Below, piece after piece: positions 10,377 to 17,198 of a DNA stretch of 22,261 nt. The position numbers and the translations under genes are program-made. The notes under the pieces were generated by a model that worked only from the letters and a program-made list of their open reading frames with translations, made no database searches and was not told the origin of the DNA. Numbering within the stretch: position 1 is the stretch's first letter; each line of letters begins with the position of its first letter. This DNA is from JANMAT01 sp031359995 (lineage in GTDB: Bacteria; Actinomycetota; Acidimicrobiia; Acidimicrobiales; Ilumatobacteraceae): positions 1 to 22,261 of the forward strand of contig JANMAT010000090.1 of assembly GCA_031359995.1 (NCBI GenBank), in the 5' to 3' direction.

Positions 10377-11465
10377 GTGAGCACCGTCGCCCCGCCCTCG
10401 CACCACGCGCTGGTGTTCCATCCGCTCACCGTCACCGTGGTCGAGCACGACACCGCCGACGCGCTGGTCGTCACCTTGGCCGTGCCGGCCGAGCTGGCCG
10501 ACGTGTACGCGTTCGCGCCCGGTCAGCACGTGACCCTGCGCACGGTGCTCGACGGTGACGACGTGCGCCGGTCGTACTCCATCTGCGCACCGGCGGGGGC
10601 CGCGCTGCGGGTCGGCATCAAGCGGGTGCCGGGCGGGCGATTCTCCATGTGGGCCCACGAGCACCTGCGCCCCGGGGTGGAGGTCGACGTGCTGCCACCC
10701 ACCGGTGGCTTCACCTGCCCGCCGGTCGCCGGCGCGGCGCGCCACGTGGCCGCGCTGGCCGCCGGCAGCGGCATCACGCCGATCATCGGCATCGTGGCGT
10801 CGCTGCTCGCCGCCGAGCCCGACACCACGGTCACCGTCGCGTACCTGAACCGCACCACGGCCGACACCATGTTCCTCGACGAGCTGCACGACCTGAAGGA
10901 CCGCCACCTCGGGCGGCTGGCCCTGTGGCACCTGCTGACGCGCGAACCCACCGACGCGGCGCTGGTGGACGGACGCCCCGACGCCGCCGCGCTGGCCGGC
11001 CTGATCGCCAAGGGCGTGCTGCCCGCCGACGCCGATGCCTGGTACCTGTGCGGCCCTCTGGCGCTCGTTGCCGACGCCCGCACTGCGCTGGTGGCCGCCG
11101 GCGTGCCCGACGCCCACGTGCACACCGAGCTGTTCGGCACGGGTGCGGCGGCGCCGGCCGAACCGGTGGTGGCGGCCGACGCCGACGTGGTGGCCACGCT
11201 CACCGCCCAGCTGCTCGGGCGGCGCACCGCGTTGCCCGTGCAGGCCGGTGAGACGTTGCTCGCCGCGGTGAGTCGGGCCCGGCCCGACGCGCCGTTCTCG
11301 TGCCGCTCGGGTGTGTGCACGACGTGCCGGGCGTTGGTGCGCGAGGGCAGCGCCACCATGCGGGTGTGCTACGGCCTGGAGCCGGGCGAGGTCGCCGCCG
11401 GCTACGTGCTCACGTGCCAGGCCACGCCCACGTCGCCCGTGCTCGATCTCGACTTCGACGCGTGA
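10377..11465 (+). CDS. paaE: Phenylacetyl-CoA epoxidase reductase subunit E
   Basis: A 362-residue, three-domain reductase. The FAD domain has RRSYSICAP and GGRFSMWAHEHLRPG. The NAD(P) domain has AAGSGITPIIGIVASLL and WYLCGPLALV. A C-terminal plant-type [2Fe-2S] ferredoxin domain has cysteines C309, C314, C317 and C347, in the usual Cx4Cx2Cx29C spacing. It passes electrons from NADPH to the diiron centre of PaaA. GTG 10377 is the first start after the paaD stop. The operon ends here: the following gene is on the other strand with only 2 bp between the stops, and no obvious terminator fits in that gap. Confidence 0.95.
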   Translation: MSTVAPPSHHALVFHPLTVTVVEHDTADALVVTLAVPAELADVYAFAPGQHVTLRTVLDGDDVRRSYSICAPAGAALRVGIKRVPGGRFSMWAHEHLRPGVEVDVLPPTGGFTCPPVAGAARHVAALAAGSGITPIIGIVASLLAAEPDTTVTVAYLNRTTADTMFLDELHDLKDRHLGRLALWHLLTREPTDAALVDGRPDAAALAGLIAKGVLPADADAWYLCGPLALVADARTALVAAGVPDAHVHTELFGTGAAAPAEPVVAADADVVATLTAQLLGRRTALPVQAGETLLAAVSRARPDAPFSCRSGVCTTCRALVREGSATMRVCYGLEPGEVAAGYVLTCQATPTSPVLDLDFDA

Positions 11466-11467
11466 GG

Positions 11468-11881
11468 TCAGCTGCGCATGCGGGCCGACATGCCGCGGAA
11501 GGCGGCCACCACCTCACCGTCGGCCGTGACCACGGCGTCGAACACCCAGCGGCGCGTGGCCGCCAGCGACTCGTACGCGGTGGCCTCGATCGTCTGGCCC
11601 ACCTGCGCCGGCGCCAGGAACTCGATGCTGGCGCTGGCCGCCACGGTGCCCGGGCGCGCCGCGTTGCCGGCGAGGGCGAACGCCTCGTCGGCCAGCAGGA
11701 ACAGGTAGCCGCCGTGGCAGAGCCCGTGGCTGTTGGTCATGTCGGGGCGCACCAAGGTGCGCACCGTGGCCCGGCCCGGTTCCGCGTGCACGAGCTCGAA
11801 CCCGAGCGACTGGAACACGGCGTCGTGGCTGAGCATCTCGACCACGGAGGCCGGCGTGTCGGGCGGTAGCGCGGAGGGCAT
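11468..11881 (-). CDS. paaI: PaaI-like hot-dog thioesterase
   Basis: A 137-residue single hot-dog domain protein. MLSHDAVFQSLGFELVHAEP is followed by the active-site helix SHGLCHGGYLFLLADEAFALAGNA, which matches the PaaI HGGxLFxLADxAF pattern including the catalytic aspartate. Family knowledge: PaaI hydrolyses hydroxylated phenylacetyl-CoA species, releasing CoA when the pathway stalls. Its position directly after paaE, although on the opposite strand, supports this. A broader acyl-CoA or menaquinone-type thioesterase cannot be excluded. ATG 11881 gives a normal PaaI length. It overlaps by two bases the start codon of the divergent MarR gene. Confidence 0.87.
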   Translation of the reverse strand: MPSALPPDTPASVVEMLSHDAVFQSLGFELVHAEPGRATVRTLVRPDMTNSHGLCHGGYLFLLADEAFALAGNAARPGTVAASASIEFLAPAQVGQTIEATAYESLAATRRWVFDAVVTADGEVVAAFRGMSARMRS

Positions 11882-11885
11882 GCCC
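11876..11885. promoter_or_regulatory. Palindrome centred on two overlapping divergent start codons
   Basis: GGGCATGCCC is a perfect 10-bp palindrome. Its central CATG holds the start codons of both paaI (read leftwards) and the MarR gene (read rightwards). If both starts are right, each gene's promoter lies inside the other's coding region. MarR proteins often bind palindromes at their own start, so an autoregulatory operator is possible. Confidence 0.4.
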
Positions 11886-12383
11886 CTGTGTAGCACCGAG
11901 GCCTTCGACGACGCGGCGCGGGCGCGGGTGGCCGCGGCGCTGCCGGGCACCGACGTGGAGGCCATGGGCCTGCTGCTCAACCTGATCCGCATGGCCAACC
12001 GCGTCGTGCAGGACCTGGAGACCAACGTGCACCGGCCCCTCGGGCTGTCGTGGGCCGGCTTCCGCATCCTGTTCACGCTGTTCGTGCTCGGCTCCCTGGA
12101 GCAGCACGACCTGGCCCGCTACTCGGGCGTGTCGCGCGCGGCGGCGTCGAGCGTGCTGGCCACCCTGCAGCGCGACGCGCTGGTGGCGCGCCAGCGATCG
12201 ACGACCGACCGGCGCATGGTCGTCGTGGGGCTCACGCCGGCTGGTCGCCGTCTCGTGACCCGGGCGTACGCGGCCCAGCGCCAGCGCGAGCCCGGCTGGG
12301 TCGCGCCGCTCGACGCCGACCAGCGCCGCTCGCTCGACGCTCTCCTGCGCACGTTGCTGGCCCACCATCCCGAGGAGGCCTGA
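11880..12383 (+). CDS. MarR-family transcriptional regulator
   Basis: A 167-residue protein with the MarR layout. An N-terminal dimerisation helix (MGLLLNLIRMANRVVQDLETNVHRPLGLS) leads into the winged helix: FRILFTLFVLGSLEQHDLARYSGVSRAAASSVLATLQRDALVARQ, then the wing RSTTDRRMVVVGLTPAGRRLV, and a C-terminal dimerisation helix. MarR regulators usually repress a neighbouring gene and release DNA on binding a small aromatic or an oxidant. Its neighbours are a phenylacetate module on one side and a redox protein on the other, so either signal is possible. The ATG at 11880 has GGAGGG too close for a normal ribosome site; GTG 11928 is an alternative start that would leave room between the divergent genes. 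Confidence 0.88.
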   Translation: MPLCSTEAFDDAARARVAAALPGTDVEAMGLLLNLIRMANRVVQDLETNVHRPLGLSWAGFRILFTLFVLGSLEQHDLARYSGVSRAAASSVLATLQRDALVARQRSTTDRRMVVVGLTPAGRRLVTRAYAAQRQREPGWVAPLDADQRRSLDALLRTLLAHHPEEA

Positions 12384-12386
12384 GCG

Positions 12387-12539
12387 ATGGCCCGGCGCAC
12401 GCTGCTGCTCACCGGCGGCTCCGGTCTGCTCGGCCGCGCCGTGCCGCGCTCCCTGGCCACCCGGTTCTCGTCGCCGCGGGACGTGGTGGCACCCGGCCAC
12501 GCCGCCGTGGACGTGCTCGAGGGCCTGGCGCGCGGCTGA
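12387..12539 (+). pseudogene. Remnant of an NAD(P)-binding epimerase/reductase (RmlD-like), 50 codons
   Basis: ATG 12387 follows GAGGAGG and lies 3 bases after the MarR stop. It opens a 50-residue frame, RTLLLTGGSGLLGRAV, the Rossmann phosphate-binding loop of the SDR/RmlD group. This is followed by DVVAPGHAAVDVLEGLARG, resembling the next strand (…AELDV…) of dTDP-4-dehydrorhamnose reductases with some residues lost in between. It then stops. Real members are near 290 residues, so this is most likely the decayed 5' end of a gene whose remainder has been deleted. A genuine small protein coupled to MarR is possible but has no support. Confidence 0.5.
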
Positions 12540-12566
12540 CCCCGGGCGGTCACCTACAGTAGGGAA
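12537..12566 (+). promoter_or_regulatory. Leaderless promoter with two inverted repeats ahead of the putative selenoprotein
   Basis: TACAGT (12555-12560) fits the -10 consensus and lies 6 bases before ATG 12567, implying a leaderless or nearly leaderless transcript. It sits inside the perfect palindrome CCTACAGTAGG (12553-12563). Directly upstream is a second inverted repeat, TGACC-N6-GGTCA (12537-12552). Either could be an operator; the neighbouring MarR regulator is a candidate binder. No -35 was recognised. Confidence 0.45.
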
Positions 12567-13583
12567 ATGGCCATCACGCTCATCGACGGGGAGACCGCCG
12601 AACGCCGTACCGTCACCATCGATCCCGCCTCGCCCGACCTGGCCCTGCTCGGTTGGGAGCGCAAGCCCGAGGGCCTGTGCCGCGACGACGTGTGCATCCG
12701 GGTCGGCGACGGCCCGCTCGACCTCGCCGGCGTCGCCGCCGCGCTGCAGCGGCCGCTCGTGGTCGACGCCGCCGCCGGGGTCGGTGCCCTCGGCGCCTCC
12801 ACCCGCGAGCGGGGCAGCGCACTGCAGTCGGGTCAGGCGCCCGATTTCGTGCTGAAGGACCTGGCCGGCCGGGAGTGGACGCTGTCACAGTTCCGGGGGC
12901 GCAAGGTCGTGCTCTACGCCTACGCCAGTTGGTGAGGCTGCCGCGCCGATCTGCCCGTGTGGCAGACCCTGCACACCGAGCTCGAGTCGCTCGGCCTCAC
13001 CGTCATCACCGTCGCCTTCGACAAGTCACCCGACGACGCCCGCCCGTGGATCGAAGCGGCCGGGGCGACCCACCCCAGCCTCATCGACACCGAGTACGTG
13101 CTGGCCGACGTCTACAACATGGTCAACGTGCCGACGGTGCTGTGGATCGACGAACAGGGTCGCATCGTGCGACCCAACGACGCCTTCTTCGTGTCCGACA
13201 CGTACACCGCCGTCACCGGCTTCACGCCCGACAAGCCCATCGCCGCCCTGCGGGCCTGGGTGCGCGGCGACGCGCCAGCGCTGGCCGACGGCATCGACGC
13301 CCGCCCGCCGGCGCCCTCTGACGACCACCAGCTCGCCCGCACCCACTTCCTGCTCGGTTGGTGGCTGGCCCGCCAGGGCCGCGCCGGCGACGCCGAGCCC
13401 CACTTCGTGCGGGCCGGCGAGCTGGCCCCGCACGACTTCACCATCCGCCGCGGCTCGATGCTCGTGCGGGGCAAGGACCCGGCCGGCCCCGAGTTCTTCG
13501 CCATGGTGGGGGACTGGCGCGGCGCCGGTCACGAGTACTACGTGCCCCTGCCCGACCTCGCCCCCGAGCACCCGGCGCTGTAG
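12567..13583 (+). CDS. Redoxin-family selenoprotein with an in-frame TGA read as selenocysteine
   Basis: Reading through TGA at 12933-12935 gives 338 residues. Residues 1-85 are an N-terminal domain with EGLCRDDVCI (C38, C43). Residues about 88-235 are a thioredoxin/AhpC-TSA fold: SGQAPDFVLKDLAGREWTL, then KVVLYAYASW-U123-GCRADLPVW, then VITVAFD and the cis-proline motif NVPTVLWIDEQGRIV. The tail has a TPR-like helix pair, LARTHFLLGWWLARQGRAGDAEPHF. The UGA falls exactly on the nucleophilic Cys position, followed by C125. The downstream half alone lacks the catalytic residue, and the GTG at 12957 has no ribosome site. TGA is the normal stop for most genes here, so local recoding is required. 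From memory, ResA-like proteins with a WAxxUGC motif are known in bacteria. A TGC-to-TGA mutation or a read error is the main alternative. Thiol-disulfide reductase or peroxidase activity is inferred. Confidence 0.85.
12950..12966 (+). promoter_or_regulatory. Putative bacterial SECIS hairpin
   Basis: TCTGCC (12950-12955) pairs perfectly with GGCAGA (12961-12966) around the 5-base loop CGTGT. The loop begins 20 bases after the TGA and has G as its second base followed by T, as expected for a SelB-binding bacterial SECIS. The element is inside the coding sequence, as bacterial SECIS elements are. CTGCC also occurs at 12938-12942 and could compete for pairing. Confidence 0.6.
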
Positions 13584-13588
13584 CCCGC

Positions 13589-14767
13589 TCAGATGTTGGG
13601 CGGCAGGAGCCGGGCGACGTTCTCGTAGAAGAAGTACAGGAGCACCAGGAACGGCCCGATGCCGGCCAGGGCGCCCACCCAGTTGCGGTGGACCCTGCGG
13701 CTCAGCCGCCAGGCCAGCAGGGCCACCGCGCCCAGCGCGGCGCCCCAGGTGACGACCCCGCCCCACGCCCGGTCGTCGGACCACCAGCCCTTGCGGAAGG
13801 CGTCGGCCGACCGGGTCGCCGGCGTGACGACCGCGGTCGTAGGGGTGGTGGTGGCCGCCACCGCGTCGGCCTTCGCCGACGTGGTCGGCGTGATCGCCCC
13901 CACGGTGGTGGGCGGGGTCGACGTGCTCGTCGACGCCGGTGCCGGCTTGCTGGCCGACGCGGCGGTGTCGAGCACGGCGCGGATCACGATGCGCTTGTCG
14001 GCCGAGTACTTCGGCCAGCACGACGTGAGCGTGAGCTGTGCGTCGGGCGTGTCGGCGATCACGCTGATCTCGGTCGGCTCCACGATCACCTTGTCGACGA
14101 CCTTGTAGACGAACCGCCCGGAGAACGTGGTCACGTCGATCTCGTCGCCCTTGTCGAGCTCGTCGACCCGGGCGAAGGGCGCCCCGAACGTGGACCGGTG
14201 ACCGGCGATGGCGGCGTTGCCGATCTCGCCCGGCATGGGCGTGTCGGGGTAGTGGCCCGGACCCTTCTCCAGGTCGGCCAGCTTCACACCCGAGATGACC
14301 ACCTGGTCGACGTCGATCTTGGGGATGATGAGCCGGGCGATGGGGTCGCCCTCCTTCACCGGGCCGAGCGACCGCGGCGCCGACGACACCGACGACGACG
14401 CCGTGATCGTGTCGTCGAGCACGGTGGGCGGGGCGCCGACGGCCGAGCCGGTGCCGCTCGGGGTGGTCCCCGCGCTGGTGCTGACGGCCGAGGTGGCCAC
14501 CGTGGTGGCCGGGCCGCCCTGCTGGAGCACCTGGGCGAACTTGTCCTGGAGCTCGTTCTGGCTGCGGGCCTGCTGGATGCCGGTGCCCCACAGCTGGTAG
14601 GCGACGAAGCCGAACAGCAACATGCCGAGCGCGATGAAGATCCGGCCGGTGCCGCCCACGACCGAGCGCCAGTCGACCCGGCGGCGTGGTCGCGGGGCCT
14701 CGGGCTCGACGCGCGGGGGCCACTCGATCTCGATCGGGTGGCGCGCGGGTGGGAAGTCGTCGTGCAC
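13589..14767 (-). CDS. Class E-like sortase with C-terminal membrane extension
   Basis: A 392-residue membrane protein. A basic cytoplasmic tail precedes a transmembrane helix (about residues 41-60, GRIFIALGMLLFGFVAYQLW), then a coiled linker. The sortase barrel begins at PIARLIIPKIDVDQVVISG. The catalytic triad is present: H190 in AIAGHRSTFG, C250 in LTLTSCWPKYSADKR, and R259. After the barrel comes a Pro/Thr/Ser-rich linker (about 268-325) and two further hydrophobic helices ending in LLYFFYENVARLLPPNI. Sortases join LPxTG-type proteins to the cell envelope; no substrate is encoded here. GTG 14767 is chosen because TACGCT, a -10 box, lies just upstream and the N-terminus has the right topology. 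It converges with the selenoprotein gene and diverges from ccmA. Confidence 0.88.
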   Translation of the reverse strand: MHDDFPPARHPIEIEWPPRVEPEAPRPRRRVDWRSVVGGTGRIFIALGMLLFGFVAYQLWGTGIQQARSQNELQDKFAQVLQQGGPATTVATSAVSTSAGTTPSGTGSAVGAPPTVLDDTITASSSVSSAPRSLGPVKEGDPIARLIIPKIDVDQVVISGVKLADLEKGPGHYPDTPMPGEIGNAAIAGHRSTFGAPFARVDELDKGDEIDVTTFSGRFVYKVVDKVIVEPTEISVIADTPDAQLTLTSCWPKYSADKRIVIRAVLDTAASASKPAPASTSTSTPPTTVGAITPTTSAKADAVAATTTPTTAVVTPATRSADAFRKGWWSDDRAWGGVVTWGAALGAVALLAWRLSRRVHRNWVGALAGIGPFLVLLYFFYENVARLLPPNI

Positions 14768-14777
14768 GATGGTGGCG

Positions 14778-14783
14778 AGCGTA
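14778..14783 (-). promoter_or_regulatory. Probable -10 box of the sortase gene
   Basis: On the minus strand TACGCT matches TANNNT and ends 10 bases before GTG 14767. This fits a very short leader. Confidence 0.4.
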
Positions 14784-14814
14784 TGCGCACATCCCGGGAC
14801 CCGGGCGGCATCCC

Positions 14815-14834
14815 CGTTCGGGTGCACCCGAACG
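14815..14834. promoter_or_regulatory. Perfect 20-bp palindrome between divergent sortase and ccm operon
   Basis: CGTTCGGGTGCACCCGAACG is identical to its reverse complement across all 20 bases. It lies in the 121-bp gap between the divergent starts, with its centre roughly 35-45 bp from the likely -10 box of each gene. Such long perfect palindromes between divergent promoters are usually operators for dimeric regulators. A hairpin terminator is unlikely, because no gene ends here. Confidence 0.65.
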
Positions 14835-14869
14835 CACCGGCCCGTTGGGGGCGGCCCGACGGTGGGCAG

Positions 14870-14875
14870 TACCGT
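14870..14875 (+). promoter_or_regulatory. Probable -10 box of the ccm operon
   Basis: TACCGT matches TANNNT and lies 13 bases before ATG 14889. The leader would be only a few bases long, with no ribosome site, as for other first genes in this window. Confidence 0.42.
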
Positions 14876-14888
14876 GGCTCGACCGCTC

Positions 14889-15563
14889 ATGGACCCTGCC
14901 GTCTCCCTCCGTTCCGCTGTGGCGCTCCTCGGCCGGTTCCCCGCCCTGGCCGGCGTGGACCTCGACGTCCAACCCGGCGAGGTGGTGCTCCTGCGGGGGC
15001 CCAACGGGGCCGGCAAGTCCACCCTGCTGCGCGTGTGCGCCGGCCTGGTGGCCCTCACCGAGGGTGAGGGCACGGTGCTCGGGGTCGACCTGCGGGCCGG
15101 GGCGGCCAGCCTGCGCCGCCGGGTCGGCCTGCTGGCCCACGCCAACGGCCTGTACGACGACCTCACCGTGGCCGAGAACGTGCGCTTCTGGGCGGGTGCG
15201 GCCGCCGCCGCGCCGGGCGAGGTGGCCGACGCCCTGGCCCACCTGGGCCTCGACGGTCGCCTGGCCACCACGGGTGTGGCCAAGCTGTCGGCCGGCCAGC
15301 GCCGGCGCACCGCCCTGGCTGCCATGCTGGTGCGCCGGCCCGAGCTGTGGCTGCTCGACGAACCCCACGCCGGCCTCGACGCCGAGGGCCGCGACCTGCT
15401 CGACGCCCTGGTGCGCCGGGCGGCGGCCTCGGGGGCCACGGTGCTGGTGGCCTCCCACGAGCTCGACCGGGCCGGCAGCCTGGCCGGTCGCGCGGTCACC
15501 GTGGTCGGGGGCCGGATCGTGGCCGACGAACCGGTCACCCCGACCACGGCGGGGCCGCCGTGA
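14889..15563 (+). CDS. ccmA: Heme-exporter ABC ATPase CcmA
   Basis: A 224-residue ABC ATPase. The Walker A is at residues 37-45 (GPNGAGKST), the signature is LSAGQRRR, the Walker B is LWLLDEPHAGLD, and the switch histidine is in VASHEL. It is short, like CcmA proteins, which power release of heme-loaded CcmE from CcmC in cytochrome c maturation System I. Downstream ccmB, C, D, E and F make the assignment firm. ATG 14889 starts just before the conserved N-terminus. The stop overlaps the GTG start of ccmB by 4 bases, the first of a chain of coupled genes. Confidence 0.93.
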   Translation: MDPAVSLRSAVALLGRFPALAGVDLDVQPGEVVLLRGPNGAGKSTLLRVCAGLVALTEGEGTVLGVDLRAGAASLRRRVGLLAHANGLYDDLTVAENVRFWAGAAAAAPGEVADALAHLGLDGRLATTGVAKLSAGQRRRTALAAMLVRRPELWLLDEPHAGLDAEGRDLLDALVRRAAASGATVLVASHELDRAGSLAGRAVTVVGGRIVADEPVTPTTAGPP

Positions 15564-16282
15564 CCGGCCGCACCCTGCGCCTCGTCGCCGGCAAGGACCT
15601 GCGGATCGAGTGGCGCAGCCGCGTCGCCTTCCTGCAGGTGCTGCCCTTCGCCGTGGTCACCCTGACGCTGTTCGCCTTCGCCCTCGACCCCGCCAGCGGC
15701 CTGCTGCGCCGGGCCACGGGGGGTCTGTACTGGGTGACGATCCTGTTGGTGCTGGTCCTGGCGGCGCAGCGCTCGTTCGCCATCGAGACGGCCGACGGTG
15801 CCCTCGACGCTCTACGGCTGTCGGGCCTGCCCCCGGCCGGGATCTTCCTGGGCAAGGCCTTGGCGCTAGCTGTGCAGCTCTGGCTGCTCCAGGCGGTGCT
15901 GGCTCTGGGGGTGATCGTCCTGTACGACCCCACCGGCAAGGTCGCCGGGCCCGGCCCGGCGTTCCAGTGGAGCCTGGGCCGGGTGGTGCTGTTCGTCATA
16001 GCGGCCGTCGCGGCTACGCCCGGACTGGCCGCCGTAGCTACGCTGCATGGTGCGCTCGCCGCTGGCAGCCGGGCCCGGGACACCCTCCTTCCTCTGCTCG
16101 TGCTGCCGATCGTGGTGCCCGCGTTGCTCGGAGGTGTCCGCACGTTCGAAGCCGCGTTGGCACTCGGTGGTCGTGAGACATCGGAGGGGTGGCCGTGGGT
16201 CGGGCTCCTGGCAGCGTTCTCGCTGGTGGCCGTCACGGTCGGCACCGTGGCCTTCGGGCCGTTGATCGAGGAGGACAGGTGA
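15560..16282 (+). CDS. ccmB: Heme exporter membrane subunit CcmB
   Basis: A 240-residue protein with six hydrophobic helices. It starts LRLVAGKDLRIEWRSR, the family's cytoplasmic N-terminus, and contains QRSFAIETADGALDALRLSGLPPAGIFLGKALA, the conserved CcmB loop. It ends in a membrane-boundary VAFGPLIEEDR. It partners CcmA as the ABC permease. The GTG start overlaps the ccmA stop, and its TGA overlaps the ccmC start. Confidence 0.92.
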   Translation: MTGRTLRLVAGKDLRIEWRSRVAFLQVLPFAVVTLTLFAFALDPASGLLRRATGGLYWVTILLVLVLAAQRSFAIETADGALDALRLSGLPPAGIFLGKALALAVQLWLLQAVLALGVIVLYDPTGKVAGPGPAFQWSLGRVVLFVIAAVAATPGLAAVATLHGALAAGSRARDTLLPLLVLPIVVPALLGGVRTFEAALALGGRETSEGWPWVGLLAAFSLVAVTVGTVAFGPLIEEDR

Positions 16283-17037
16283 TCGCCAGCGCACGGCCCA
16301 CGGGCCGGACCGGAACCGGAACCCGGGCCACCGGCGCGCTCGGTCTGGTCACCCTGGCACTGTTCGGCTTCCTGCTCGTGTTCGGTCTGTTCAACTCGCC
16401 GGCCGATGCGGTGCAGCGCGACAGCGTGCGGATCCTGTACCTCCACGTTCCGTCGGCCGAGATGGCCTACATCGCCTTCGCGGTGGCCGCCGTGGCCAGC
16501 GCCGCCTACCTGTGGCGCCGCACCCGCTCGAAGGCGTGGGACCGCGTGGCCAACGCCTCGGTCGAGCTCGGTGTGGTGTTCACCGGCCTCACCCTCGTGA
16601 CGGGGATGATGTGGGGCCGCATCTCGTGGGGCGTCTACTGGGACTGGGCCGATACCCGCCTGGTGTCCACCCTCCTGCTGTTCGTGATGTTCGTGGGGTA
16701 CCTGGCCGTGCGCCGCCTCGACGGCAGCGACGACCAGCGGGCCCGCCGGTCCGCCGTCGTCGCGCTGGTCGCCATCCTGGACGTGCCCCTCGTGCACTTC
16801 AGCGTGGAGTGGTTCCAGACCACGCACCCGAAGTCGTCGTTGGAGACGGCCGGCGCCATCGACGGCACGTTCCGCTTCCTGCACTTCGTGGGCGTGGTCA
16901 CGTTCTTCTGCGGCTACCTCTGGCTGATGATGCACCGCAACCGGGTGGCCATGCTGGAAGAGCGCCTGGCCGGCGAGGAGCTGGCCACCGCCATCGCCGA
17001 ACGCCAGCGCGAGGGTGTGGCCGGGGTGCCGTCGTGA
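16279..17037 (+). CDS. ccmC: Heme-handling protein CcmC
   Basis: A 252-residue protein with six membrane helices and the tryptophan-rich heme-handling motif WGRISWGVYWDWADTRL. Two histidines match known heme ligands of the family: H56 in LYLHVPSAEMAY and H183 in HFSVEWFQTTHPKSS. CcmC loads heme onto CcmE at the outer face of the membrane. The C-terminal tail after the last helix is charged and longer than usual. GTG 16279 overlaps ccmB by 4 bases; the stop overlaps ccmD. Confidence 0.94.
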   Translation: MIASARPTGRTGTGTRATGALGLVTLALFGFLLVFGLFNSPADAVQRDSVRILYLHVPSAEMAYIAFAVAAVASAAYLWRRTRSKAWDRVANASVELGVVFTGLTLVTGMMWGRISWGVYWDWADTRLVSTLLLFVMFVGYLAVRRLDGSDDQRARRSAVVALVAILDVPLVHFSVEWFQTTHPKSSLETAGAIDGTFRFLHFVGVVTFFCGYLWLMMHRNRVAMLEERLAGEELATAIAERQREGVAGVPS

Positions 17038-17198
17038 CCGCCGCTGTGCTGGCCTACATGCCGCGCGAAGACGTCGGCATGATCGTGGCCGCCTACGTGA
17101 TCGTGGCCGCCGCCGGGGGTGCGCTCGTGTGGCGCGTGCGCCGCCGGGGCCGCCAGCTCACCCAGCGGGTACCTCGGGAGGAGTGGCCGTGGACGTGA
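17034..17198 (+). CDS. ccmD: Small membrane protein CcmD
   Basis: A 54-residue protein with a single transmembrane helix (MIVAAYVIVAAAGGALVWRV) followed by a basic stretch RRRGRQLTQRVP. This is the usual shape of CcmD, which links CcmC, CcmE and the CcmAB transporter. It begins with GTG overlapping the ccmC stop, and its end overlaps ccmE by 10 bases. Identification rests on position and topology, because CcmD sequences are poorly conserved. Confidence 0.82.
   Translation: MTAAVLAYMPREDVGMIVAAYVIVAAAGGALVWRVRRRGRQLTQRVPREEWPWT

Noticed and set aside
11466..11467. A terminator between paaE and paaI
   Set aside because: Only two bases separate the stops, and no hairpin with a T tract was found on either side.
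12933..12935. TGA as a genome-wide sense codon (altered genetic code)
   Set aside because: Most other genes in the window end in TGA, often overlapping the next start, so reassignment across the genome is untenable.
12957..13583. A separate gene starting at GTG 12957
   Set aside because: It has no ribosome site, lacks the redox-active residue, and its fold begins in the preceding segment in the same frame. Read-through as one protein explains the data better.
14801..14816. CCCGGG repeats beside the sortase promoter as a regulatory site
   Set aside because: Such short GC repeats are expected by chance at this base composition. Only the 20-bp palindrome next to them stands out.
13026..15458. 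An 810-codon minus-strand frame over the selenoprotein and sortase
   Set aside because: It is a shadow frame. The sortase in the neighbouring frame carries the full catalytic triad and membrane topology.
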